Assembly: GCA_030064795.1 (NCBI GenBank)
Contig: JASJEI010000075.1
Span: forward strand, 1-11,002
Reading direction: 5' to 3'
Length of the DNA: 11,002 bases
Source: Pleurocapsa sp. MO_226.B13
GTDB lineage: Bacteria > Cyanobacteriota > Cyanobacteriia > Cyanobacteriales > Xenococcaceae
A program made the translations under genes and the position numbers. The notes beneath the pieces are model-generated. The model worked only from the letters and a program-made list of their open reading frames with translations. It ran no database searches and was not told the DNA's origin. How positions within the stretch are numbered: position 1 is the first letter of the stretch; each line of letters begins with the position of its first letter. Of the stretch, positions 4,624 through 11,002 are shown in pieces.

Positions 4624-5052
4624 TTATCTTAGTCGATTATGATAAGCAACACAGACTGCAAAATAGACTCTGGCTACAGTTTTCCCTCTAGTTTCCACCC
4701 ATTTATCAGATTTCCACTTAGTTGAGACAGCACCGCCTACGCCGATAGTTTTAAATGCCTTTTCTAAGTCTGCTAGTGCTAGTGTTCCCCAACTGTAGGC
4801 GGGTTTATCCTGTGTCTCGACTAAAATGCCATCAACTTCAATCCACAGCTTTGTCTGTTGATTTTTGCCAAATTCCCCCTCGGCTTTCCCATCGCGCCAA
4901 TACAGCCCGTTGTATCCGTATTCTGTAGGAATTTGGTCGGCGTGCTTAATTTCGCTATAGTTGGTTTGATAACCATTAGCATTAGAAATACTATTAAGCT
5001 TGGTTTCTACTGCTTCGGTAATTATTTCTCTAGGTAGTTTCCCTTCTGCCAT
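4624..5052 (-). CDS. Probable tail terminator/completion protein (142 aa)
   Basis: An N-terminal helix (LPREIITEAVETKLNSI) leads into a beta-rich body with KLWIEVDGILVETQ (68-81). After it come the helix LALADLEKAFKTIG (91-104) and paired strands GKTVARVYFAVCVAYHNRLR (123-142). The strand-helix-strand pattern, the length and the place just before the tail tube gene fit tail terminator proteins (gpU or HK97 gp10-type), which cap the tube and join tail to head. The ATG lies in a heptanucleotide tandem repeat that also provides AGGAGG (5068-5063), 10 nt upstream. Another ATG one heptad earlier opens only nine codons. Assignment is by size and position more than by motif. Confidence 0.5.
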   Translation of the reverse strand: MAEGKLPREIITEAVETKLNSISNANGYQTNYSEIKHADQIPTEYGYNGLYWRDGKAEGEFGKNQQTKLWIEVDGILVETQDKPAYSWGTLALADLEKAFKTIGVGGAVSTKWKSDKWVETRGKTVARVYFAVCVAYHNRLR

Positions 5053-5071
5053 CTGCCATCTGCCTCCTGCC
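5044..5071. repeat. Four heptanucleotide repeats (TTCTGCC type) across a start codon
   Basis: The units are TTCTGCC, ATCTGCC, ATCTGCC and TCCTGCC, with a fifth partial unit to 5075. This is the short tandemly repeated repetitive (STRR) style of cyanobacteria. On the minus strand the repeat supplies both the AGGAGG and the ATG of the 142-residue gene. Each AGATGGC unit carries a possible ATG in a new frame. Confidence 0.75.
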
Positions 5072-5116
5072 TTCTAAAGCATTAAGCCCTCGCTGGTAAA
5101 ATCAAAAGCTTAGTTT

Positions 5117-5482
5117 TTAAAGCAGAATTGAAGTTAAAAATAAATCCCACCTCCCAGCATTAATTTTTGACCACCTGCCATTGTTGGCACGAACAATATA
5201 AACTCCATTATCCGCAGGGCGCACCACAAATTGAGTGCCTGTTACCTGTACCGAAATTCCTCGCTCTGGAGTTACCACGTCACCAACTTGATAACCGTGT
5301 TGATCTTGAGTACAAATCAAAAAAATATTGACGGTTAAAGATTTTGAAAAATCTATTGCTTGTAAATTGTGATTAAAAGAAATAGGATTTCCCAAAGAAA
5401 TTGACGAAGTAGGCGAAGTGTAGGTTTGGATTGGCTTGATTTTTTTGCGCTCGCCTTCTTGGACTATTAAATTAGTCAACAT
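5117..5482 (-). CDS. Small unknown virion protein with HGYQVGDVV motif (121 aa)
   Basis: The protein is beta-rich: IKPIQTYTSPTSSISLGNPI, then a hydrophobic strand (LTVNIFLICT), QDQHGYQVGDVVTPERG, VQVTGTQFVVRP and NGVYIVRANNGRW. The HGYQVGDVV turn and the following strands resemble small beta-barrel modules in phage structural proteins, but I cannot name the family. The ATG at 5482 is preferred, giving an 11 nt overlap with the upstream gene. A TTG at 5503 would add seven residues. It lies between decoration-like and tail terminator genes, so it is probably a head-surface or neck component. The long gap after it (64 nt) holds the heptanucleotide repeat. Confidence 0.5.
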   Translation of the reverse strand: MLTNLIVQEGERKKIKPIQTYTSPTSSISLGNPISFNHNLQAIDFSKSLTVNIFLICTQDQHGYQVGDVVTPERGISVQVTGTQFVVRPADNGVYIVRANNGRWSKINAGRWDLFLTSILL

Positions 5483-5984
5483 AAATCGGTTCGTCAAACT
5501 CAAATCTTAAAGAAGTATCGCCGATTGCCGTCCCTAAGCTTTGAATTAAATTACCAGAGGTAATTGCAACTGTATTCACTGCATCCCCTGGAGTATCGGA
5601 TAAAAAATATTTAACACCAGGAGTAAGACCAGATAATTGATTATTAACCCCCGTAGTATAGACCTTGCCCGTAGCAGCATTGGCAATATTTTCTAGCACA
5701 AAACCATGAGCGGGTCTGTTGTTATCCGCATCGGCTAGCCTAACTTTTCGCGTCCCCCCATCATCAAAAATATTGATAAATTCTCCTGCTGCGATCGCTT
5801 CTGCTGCTTCCATATCTTCGGCAGAAACATCTAAGCCAGTAGGCATTAAAGATAGATCGAGTTTGCCATCTGCACCAGTAGCCACAATCTTATCTTTGTC
5901 GGCTGCACCAGTAGAAGACGCGATCGCAGTTACAAGATGGGTCGCCCCATCAGATAATAAGGTTAGGAATTTTTTTACAGACAT
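5472..5984 (-). CDS. Decoration-like beta-domain virion protein (170 aa)
   Basis: The N-terminal part (1-50) is Ser/Gly/Ala-rich (KFLTLLSDGATHLVTAIASS). Residues 66-170 form a beta domain: AGEFINIFDDGGTRKVRLAD, HGFVLENIANAATGKVY, a turn LSGLTPGVKYFLSDTPGD, then SLGTAIGDTSLRFEF and the ending DEPIYVD. The upstream protein ends in a domain with the same order of strands and the ending SDPIYL, so the two share a module of about 89 residues. Such domains are typical of trimeric capsid cement proteins or fibre proteins of phages. Which applies is not certain, and position among head genes favours a capsid surface protein. It starts 2 nt after the upstream stop. Confidence 0.5.
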   Translation of the reverse strand: MSVKKFLTLLSDGATHLVTAIASSTGAADKDKIVATGADGKLDLSLMPTGLDVSAEDMEAAEAIAAGEFINIFDDGGTRKVRLADADNNRPAHGFVLENIANAATGKVYTTGVNNQLSGLTPGVKYFLSDTPGDAVNTVAITSGNLIQSLGTAIGDTSLRFEFDEPIYVD

Positions 5985-5986
5985 AG

Positions 5987-6682
5987 TTATAAATAAATTG
6001 GATCTGAAATATCGAGTAAAATTTCCGTCGGACTAATCACCACGCCAAGATCGACAACAGCAACGGCATTAGTTAAGGGAACTTGTACTATTTTTCCCTC
6101 AGCCCCCAAAAATAAAGCTTTATTAGTGTCCCAATTCCAAGAATTGTTTTTGACGTACCCAGTATACTTAACACTCCCTTGTCCCCCAGTAGCAACATTT
6201 TGCTGAATTAAGCCAATGGCGCGAACTTTATCGATATCGGTGCTATCTGCCAGATAAAGCAGATCGTCCAAGCGATAGACAACTCTAAATTGAGCTACAG
6301 ATTCGCCAACAGTTTGCCCCGTCACTTCTACTTCAGTTAATTCTTCTCCAGAAGTAGGAGACACAAAAGCAGTTTCTTTGAGAACCAACTCGGTTAACTT
6401 ATTGTCATGGTCGGGGTTAATTTCTGTAATCTCGTAATTCTGCCCTTTAATTGCTACCTTATCGCCGTGATGTAGACCTGGAGATTTAGCGGTTTCAATC
6501 CTAAAAGTAATCCTTCTACCTTCAGCAGTTTGAACATAACCATTAAAAATTGGCTCAGACAAGACATCAAACAATCCCGAAATCTGAGCATATTGTGCCG
6601 TTCCAGAAGTAATTGAACCAAGATCGCTAAACTCTCCCTCGGTAAAGATGGTTAAGTCTTCAAATCGATCGAGGAAAGACAT
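5987..6682 (-). CDS. gpFII-like head-tail connector fused to a decoration-like domain (231 aa)
   Basis: Residues 1-105 follow the pattern of lambda FII-type head-tail attachment proteins: MSFLDRFEDLTIFTEGEF, ISGLFDVLSEP, then strands ITFRIET, GDKVAIKGQNYEITEINPD and LTELVLKE. The GD-V-I-G--Y-I--I-PD signature is the clearest part. Lambda gpFII itself has about 117 residues. Here a second beta domain (about 130-231) follows after a Glu/Thr linker. It includes YLADSTDIDKVRAIGLIQQN, KYTGYVKN, KALFLGAEG and LGVVISPTEILLDISDPIYL, and is related to the C-terminal domain of the next gene. The first codon overlaps the upstream stop by 1 nt (TAATG). The protein would join the portal/connector to the tail while showing an extra surface module. 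Confidence 0.6.
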   Translation of the reverse strand: MSFLDRFEDLTIFTEGEFSDLGSITSGTAQYAQISGLFDVLSEPIFNGYVQTAEGRRITFRIETAKSPGLHHGDKVAIKGQNYEITEINPDHDNKLTELVLKETAFVSPTSGEELTEVEVTGQTVGESVAQFRVVYRLDDLLYLADSTDIDKVRAIGLIQQNVATGGQGSVKYTGYVKNNSWNWDTNKALFLGAEGKIVQVPLTNAVAVVDLGVVISPTEILLDISDPIYL

Positions 6683-6960
6683 TACTTTTTAGCTTTTGTA
6701 GGCGAGGTTTCTGCCAAAGTTGGTGTTGACCGTCCGTCTGCCTTCTTATTTTCAGGCTTAGCTTTTGTCCACTCCTGAAATTCTGCTAAAACTCCAACTT
6801 CTTTGGCTTCTTTTGGCGCGTCGGTAAGCACGACCTTTTCCCCTGCTTTGTTATGCAACTTTGCCTGTTCTTCTGTAAGCATGATTTTTTTGCCTTCAGG
6901 AATAGGCAAACCCCGATGTTGTAAGTTTCCTGCCTCTCTAGTTAAATACCAATTTTTCAT
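6682..6960 (-). CDS. Small lysine-rich head-region protein (92 aa)
   Basis: The protein starts MKNWYLTREAGNLQHRGLPI, then has GKKIMLTEEQAKLHNKAG (about residues 24-41), a short hydrophobic helix (VLAEFQEWTKA) and a Lys/Pro/Thr-rich disordered tail ending KAKK. The LTEEQAKLHN segment matches in style the LTEAEAFRYQH segment of the preceding gene, so the two may be distant paralogs. I chose the ATG at 6960. A TTG at 6969 would add three residues, and neither has a strong Shine-Dalgarno sequence. Its place between capsid and FII-like genes is that of lambda FI-type accessory head genes. No function is assigned. Confidence 0.55.
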   Translation of the reverse strand: MKNWYLTREAGNLQHRGLPIPEGKKIMLTEEQAKLHNKAGEKVVLTDAPKEAKEVGVLAEFQEWTKAKPENKKADGRSTPTLAETSPTKAKK

Positions 6961-6992
6961 GTTTTTCAAGTTGCTCTTTTTGTGTTTGGGTT

Positions 6993-7043
6993 AGCTTTCA
7001 GCTTTCAACAAAAGCTAATAGCTAATAGCTGACAGCTTTTGTT
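6993..7043. repeat. AGCTNNN heptad repeats and 10 bp inverted repeat between two head genes
   Basis: The plus strand reads AGCTTTC twice, a 6 bp interruption (AACAAA), AGCTAAT twice, AGCTGAC and AGCTTTT, giving six heptads in all. AACAAAAGCT (7007-7016) pairs perfectly with AGCTTTTGTT (7034-7043), with a 17 nt loop. On the mRNA this hairpin starts at the stop codon of the 66-residue gene. No T-run follows, so it more likely stabilises or partitions the mRNA than terminates it. Confidence 0.65.
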
Positions 7044-7242
7044 ACTTAGTTGTTTTAGCTTTGGGGTTAACACGAGATTTGTATTGTTCTTCGGTTTCAA
7101 TTAAATGCTGATATCGAAATGCTTCGGCTTCAGTTAATTCCACTGCATCCCCTGGTTGATAAACTTGTCGGCTTTTTCTCCCCCCCGCGCCGACTATTTC
7201 TTTGTGTAGGGGGAAATCGCGAACGTAATATTTATTAGACAT
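7042..7242 (-). CDS. Small head-region protein (66 aa)
   Basis: The sequence begins MSNKYYVRDFPLHKEIVGAG. It continues with a Gly/Arg/Lys turn (GGRKSRQVYQPGDAVEL), the helix TEAEAFRYQHLIETEEQYKS (36-55), and a Lys-rich tail (NPKAKTTK). Short proteins of this pattern, with a GD-V-LTE-EA motif, are common next to capsid genes of siphoviruses, but no function is known to me. The motif is partly repeated in the next gene. It begins 23 nt after the capsid gene stop and ends at a heptad-repeat hairpin. Confidence 0.55.
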   Translation of the reverse strand: MSNKYYVRDFPLHKEIVGAGGRKSRQVYQPGDAVELTEAEAFRYQHLIETEEQYKSRVNPKAKTTK

Positions 7243-7265
7243 ACAATTTACTGATTTATTATTTA

Positions 7266-9248
7266 CTAGGAGTTAGCCAGATCGGTCGCTACCGCAAAAA
7301 ATTCGCCACGAGTTAGTTCTAAATCCACCAACTGCTTAGCGATGATTTTAATAATGGCGTTGGAAGATTCAGAATAAGGATCGACCATGACATCTAATCC
7401 CGACCAAATACCCAACAACACATTGGAAAAATCGCCAAAGAAAATTGCTGATAAATCTGTTGCCGTGCCTTTGGTTAAATTGTTGGGAATTTGATTGGAA
7501 CATTTGGCTTGATAACCCGCAATCGTGCCATCAGAACCGCCCGAAGATTGCCAAATCCAGTTCCCGCTACCAGTAGTGTGATCTAATGTCTGCATTAATT
7601 TAGCTTTGGTTTTGGAATTAACTACATAACCAAAAGACCCGCCCATCATGGCGTTAGCTTGGTCTACCAATGACTGTAAATTAATAACCGCTGCCCAGTC
7701 TAATGGTGCGCCATTAGTCCCCAATGCCAAGCTTAAAACTTCGGGATGAGAGACTATTCCCAAGGGTTCTTCTCCAATACCAGAACCAAAACCGATAGTG
7801 CGGTCTAGTTCTAAGCCCAAACCTCTAATCAATCTCGCTCTGGCGTAACGCTCGATATCGATAGATGACTGATTGATCATCTCGTAAGTCATCTTAGTAA
7901 GACAGGCAAGTTTTTTAGGAGATAGATTAATTTTGTCGAACGTTCCCTCGTCTTCGGTAATGGGTTGCCCCTCACCAATCCAATAACCACGGGTAAAAGT
8001 AGACTCTCTGGGAATTTCTACATTGCCCGTCAAATCTCTCATGTAAGTTACGCCCATCGAGAGAAAAGCCGACTGATTGTATAGCTGTTCGATAAAGCGA
8101 TCGCTCAACAAGTCAGTAGAAATTAAATTACCTGCTGCTGCTGGGGTTTGGGTGTCGTAAGGCGCACGCTCAAAAAGTCCGTTAGGGGAATTGTTGTATG
8201 CACGCTCTAGCGAAACTAACTGAGTCTGATCGACATAAATTCCCTCTGGAGGTTTCCCTCCCATGCGAGTTTGTTGGATGTGGTCGGACACTTCAAGCTC
8301 TAACCCCGCATCTTTAGCCGAAATCCGCCCCGCAGCAAAGCCGATCGCTTTTAAGAAAGAGTATTGCTTTCTTTCTTTCTCGCTCATCTCCACAGGAGAA
8401 AGAGTGCGAGCTACTGGGGATTGTTCCTGCTGGGCAGTTACTTTATCCAAATACAGCGAACGAGCTTCTTGAACGCTCAAACCCTCGTTAATTGCCCGCT
8501 GCCCTAGTTCAGAATGACCGTATTTAGCAATAAGAGCATTAATACCCTGAACGCGATCGCGCTCCTGTTGTCTAATATCAGATTCATTTATTTGTAAAGT
8601 GGTGCTGCTAGCATCATCACCCATATCCTTATCCTCAGATACGTTGTCTATCTGGTTTAAGGTTTCCCTTTTTTGTGTATGAGTTTGCAGATCGTAATAT
8701 GACCTTCCTACACCTACCGTCGCATCGGCAGGGACGGTGACAAAAGAACTTTCATATGGTGTCCAGCGAGTAGCTTTGTAAGTATTAAGATCGTCATCAG
8801 ATTTTTTGACTAATACCAACTCATGCACCATGTAGCCAATGCTGACATTTTTGATGATGCCGTTGTTGATGCTTTTGACAATTTTCTCGGCTAATTCGTG
8901 AGTGTCGAACTTGATGGTGTTATACATCTTGCCATCATCGACCCAAGCTTTCTGGATGATGCCGATATAGTCGTCGCGATTGTGGTTGTATAGTGCCATC
9001 GCCCCGTCATTCATCCGCGATAGGTCAACAGCACCATAGGTATGTTCTAAGATTTCCTTGTAATACCAGCGTTCGTAAGGCTCATTAGAGGAGACAGATA
9101 AATCTAACGTGCGCTCGTCAGAGACGATCGCTTTTTCATCTAAAATTAATTCTCGGTAATTATTTTTGGGAATTTGACGGGTAAAATTTCCTTGTTTATC
9201 TGGGATGAGAAAATGATTATGTTCCAATTTGATTAAGACATCATTCAT
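7266..9248 (-). CDS. Fused prohead protease, scaffold linker and HK97-fold major capsid protein (660 aa)
   Basis: Residues 1-185 are a prohead serine protease of the HK97 gp4/U35 type. LYNHNRDDYIG carries the likely catalytic His89, NVSIGYMV the likely Ser136, and WTPYESSFVTVPADA (162-176) the conserved block that follows. Residues about 190-365 are charged and Gln/Glu-rich, with predicted helices, and would serve as scaffold or delta-type region. Residues about 370-660 are the HK97-fold capsid: GNLISTDLLSDRFIEQLYNQ, IPREST, YWIGEGQPITEDEGTFDKIN, EPLGIV, IFFGDFSNVLLGIW and ITREEF-like LTRGEFFAVA near the end. Most phages encode protease and capsid separately, but fused forms exist. Self-cleavage would have to release the capsid domain, perhaps near residues 365-372. 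It starts 14 nt after the portal stop. Confidence 0.85.
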   Translation of the reverse strand: MNDVLIKLEHNHFLIPDKQGNFTRQIPKNNYRELILDEKAIVSDERTLDLSVSSNEPYERWYYKEILEHTYGAVDLSRMNDGAMALYNHNRDDYIGIIQKAWVDDGKMYNTIKFDTHELAEKIVKSINNGIIKNVSIGYMVHELVLVKKSDDDLNTYKATRWTPYESSFVTVPADATVGVGRSYYDLQTHTQKRETLNQIDNVSEDKDMGDDASSTTLQINESDIRQQERDRVQGINALIAKYGHSELGQRAINEGLSVQEARSLYLDKVTAQQEQSPVARTLSPVEMSEKERKQYSFLKAIGFAAGRISAKDAGLELEVSDHIQQTRMGGKPPEGIYVDQTQLVSLERAYNNSPNGLFERAPYDTQTPAAAGNLISTDLLSDRFIEQLYNQSAFLSMGVTYMRDLTGNVEIPRESTFTRGYWIGEGQPITEDEGTFDKINLSPKKLACLTKMTYEMINQSSIDIERYARARLIRGLGLELDRTIGFGSGIGEEPLGIVSHPEVLSLALGTNGAPLDWAAVINLQSLVDQANAMMGGSFGYVVNSKTKAKLMQTLDHTTGSGNWIWQSSGGSDGTIAGYQAKCSNQIPNNLTKGTATDLSAIFFGDFSNVLLGIWSGLDVMVDPYSESSNAIIKIIAKQLVDLELTRGEFFAVATDLANS

Positions 9249-9262
9249 AAAGCGATCGCCTT

Positions 9263-10810
9263 TTAGTGATCATCTCCCTCAGAATTCCCAGACTCAATTG
9301 AGTTGACGATCGCATTACCAAAATTAATCTCAATTCCCAACTCTTTAAGAATTTCTCGCTCACGGGCAATAGTTCTAACGGACTCTTCAAAGTCTTCGCC
9401 TTGCTCGGAGTAAACCTTAGTAAGTGATGTAATGCCCCCTGCCAAACTATCCAAAGTCGCCTTGACTTCTTTATGGGGGTCAACCCATGCCCAGCCTCTA
9501 AACTGCCATTTAACCGCACAATATCTTTTTTTCCTTAGCTCGTAGTCTGGAAAATTTAAAACGCCAGCCATCACTGCCATATCCAGCCAACCATCAGATT
9601 CGGGATTGCCATAAATAACCTCTTTCAAAAAATTACAGGCAAACCAAGCTTGTAAAACTTTATAGCGATCGCGTGCGGTAATTAGGCTCAAGCGACTGCT
9701 AGAGTAGTTGGTTTTGGAGTAGTCATTACTAATAGTTTCGTAACTTAATCCAATCCCCGCACCAGATGCCCTAAGTTGCTGTTCGATAAATGCGACTAGG
9801 TTGGGGTTGGGGCGTTTGGGGTCGAATGCTTGCATTTCTTCCCCTGGGGCGAGGTAACGCATTACCCCAGGCTCAAACTTCTCATCGGCGGGTAATTCGC
9901 TACTATCCTTATCTTCGGGTTCTCCCAACAAGTCGGAGTAGGGAGTAGTAATCATCGCCATGATACAGGCGGATAGCTTGGCTGCTAGCTGTTCCGATTC
10001 CTCGTAATCCCCTACGTTTTTTATTCGCAGCAAAGTACTGTAGAGTAATGGCAGTCCGCGAGCTTGGTTGGGGCGATCGCTAAGGTGTAGATGGATGATT
10101 CGATCTGCTGGTATTCTTTGGAGTTCCCGCGATACGACCCCGCCTCTACCCTGCCATAAATCCCCAGGATGCTGTTTATAAAACCAATAAGCAACGGGAC
10201 GCTGCCACTGGTTGACCTCCACACCCATTACGATCTGGTTGTCCCCATAGGTTTGGTTATGGTCTTCGGCTAACTGATCCGCTTCAATCACCTCTAGGGC
10301 AAAAGGTACGGTTGAACCTGAAAAACTCTGTTTTACCTTTCTGACAAACACCTCTCCTGATTCTAAGCAAGACTTAAAAACTAACTGCTGAATGCCATTA
10401 AAATTAAGCTTTCCTGCTGTGTGACACCATAGCTTCTCTTCTGCCCATTCTTTAAAGGTAGTTTCGATTAAATTATTTACGCGATCGTCATTCTTACTTG
10501 GATCTTTTAGCTGCTTTACCTGTGCCTGAAACGAGATGCCCAAATAAACAACATTATCAACCAGCTTACCAATAGCACCACGGGCATAATCATTATTACG
10601 ATTAAGATCTCGCGCTCGCCCCCGCAGAGTAGTAAGATCGGCCCAAATATCAGCATTAGCTGAATTTTGCGTAGTCATCCAACCGCCATAATTCCGCCCT
10701 CGTTTTGCCCCGTCATAACGTCTTCGTTGGGGTTGGGGCTTAATAACATGGACGGGAGAATGACGCGGAGGAGTATCAAAAAGCGATCGCAATTTGTGAA
10801 AGAAACCCAT
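9263..10810 (-). CDS. Lambda-type portal protein (515 aa)
   Basis: This is clearly a gpB-family portal, the dodecameric ring through which DNA enters and leaves the head. Typical blocks appear in order: RARDLNRNNDYARGAI (65-80), a segment with ESGEVFVRK (150-158), LEVIEADQL (172-180), IIHLHLSDRPNQARGLPLL (238-256), MRYLAPGEEMQAFDPKRPNP (317-336), ASGAGIGLSYETISNDYSK (348-366) with NYSSSR, and FRGWAWVDPHKEV (437-449). The N-terminus is basic (HVIKPQPQRRRYDGAKRGRN) and the C-terminus acidic. The length is usual for the family. The ATG at 10810 is supported by AGG about 8 nt upstream. It follows a gpW-like gene and precedes the protease-capsid gene, the lambda W-B-C-E order. Confidence 0.92.
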   Translation of the reverse strand: MGFFHKLRSLFDTPPRHSPVHVIKPQPQRRRYDGAKRGRNYGGWMTTQNSANADIWADLTTLRGRARDLNRNNDYARGAIGKLVDNVVYLGISFQAQVKQLKDPSKNDDRVNNLIETTFKEWAEEKLWCHTAGKLNFNGIQQLVFKSCLESGEVFVRKVKQSFSGSTVPFALEVIEADQLAEDHNQTYGDNQIVMGVEVNQWQRPVAYWFYKQHPGDLWQGRGGVVSRELQRIPADRIIHLHLSDRPNQARGLPLLYSTLLRIKNVGDYEESEQLAAKLSACIMAMITTPYSDLLGEPEDKDSSELPADEKFEPGVMRYLAPGEEMQAFDPKRPNPNLVAFIEQQLRASGAGIGLSYETISNDYSKTNYSSSRLSLITARDRYKVLQAWFACNFLKEVIYGNPESDGWLDMAVMAGVLNFPDYELRKKRYCAVKWQFRGWAWVDPHKEVKATLDSLAGGITSLTKVYSEQGEDFEESVRTIAREREILKELGIEINFGNAIVNSIESGNSEGDDH

Positions 10811-10840
10811 ATACGTGCCTACCAGTTATTACAATAGCTA

Positions 10841-10887
10841 GTTTTCCCTTCTGCACGTCACGCACGTCACGCCTTCACGAGGAAAAC
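10841..10887. repeat. Repeat element between the gpW-like and portal genes
   Basis: Two adjacent copies of GCACGTCAC (10853-10861 and 10862-10870) lie inside an inverted repeat with arms GTTTTCC (10841-10847) and GGAAAAC (10881-10887). The element overlaps the last codons and stop of the gpW-like gene. It resembles short interspersed GC-rich repeats of cyanobacteria and could form a hairpin in the mRNA before the portal ribosome binding site. Confidence 0.5.
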
Positions 10888-11002
10888 CTAATCCCCACAT
10901 TTCGCCCACCAACATTATTCGGATTCTTGCTCATGGCAATCCTATTTCTCAGATCTTGCTGGCGTTTGGTTAAATCTCCCAAATCTTGATAACGCATCCG
11001 TC
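10875..11002 (-). CDS. gpW-like head-tail joining protein, C-terminal part (partial)
   Basis: A frame open to the window edge encodes 41 residues, RMRYQDLGDLTKRQQDLRNR followed by IAMSKNPNNVGGRNVGIRFSS, and ends at TGA 10877-10875. A Tyr-X-X-Leu-X-X-Leu helix with many Arg/Gln, then a glycine/arginine turn and a closing aromatic strand, is how gpW-family proteins end. gpW has about 68 residues and lies directly before the portal gene in lambda, as here. It seals the portal ring before tail joining. The start lies outside the window, although an in-frame ATG at 10999 could be an alternative start. The last codons overlap a repeat element. Confidence 0.6.
   Translation of the reverse strand, partial: RMRYQDLGDLTKRQQDLRNRIAMSKNPNNVGGRNVGIRFSS

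Noticed and set aside
9241..9519. A 92-codon minus-strand open frame inside the end of the portal gene
   Set aside because: It lies wholly over portal coding sequence with strong family conservation in the other frame, and its product is low in complexity and without a sensible start context.

Overview
The window is part of a siphovirus-type prophage, or a phage closely adapted to a cyanobacterial host. Two things point to a cyanobacterium. The HIP1 octamer GCGATCGC occurs at least 21 times in 11 kb, and there are cyanobacterial-style heptanucleotide tandem repeats at 5044-5071 and 6993-7040. The DNA is fairly AT-rich. The genus cannot be named from the sequence. No integrase, att site, tRNA, terminase or lysis gene lies inside the window.

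Right part (11002 down to 2585, all minus strand): a head-to-tail morphogenesis operon in lambda-like order. It holds the end of a gpW-like head-tail joining gene, a lambda-type portal, a single polypeptide combining prohead protease, scaffold linker and HK97-fold capsid, two small lysine-rich proteins, a gpFII-like head-tail connector fused to a beta-rich domain, a second protein carrying the same domain, a small unknown protein, a probable tail terminator, the tail tube, a DUF6441-like protein, and a G/GT-type tail assembly chaperone with a likely -1 frameshift. Most genes touch or overlap, which suggests co-transcription and translational coupling.

Middle part (about 2590 down to 590): where the tape measure gene would normally follow the chaperone, there is instead a roughly 2 kb regulatory island. 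A 52-residue Arc-like ribbon-helix-helix protein and a 73-residue XRE/Cro-type protein are encoded on the plus strand, against the direction of everything else. Divergent from them lies a 270-residue DNA-binding, antirepressor-like gene followed by two small unknown genes. The roughly 200 bp divergent region holds two good sigma70-type promoters, an AGTATG box repeated at exact 30 bp steps, palindromes and strong leader hairpins. In content and in its position among late genes, the island resembles the immI region (arc, mnt, ant) of phage P22. This is the most interesting feature of the window.

Left end (575 to 1): the start of a tape-measure-like gene that appears frameshifted near position 115. 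It is followed at once by a strong extended -10 promoter reading leftward out of the window, so another insertion or a new transcription unit probably begins there.
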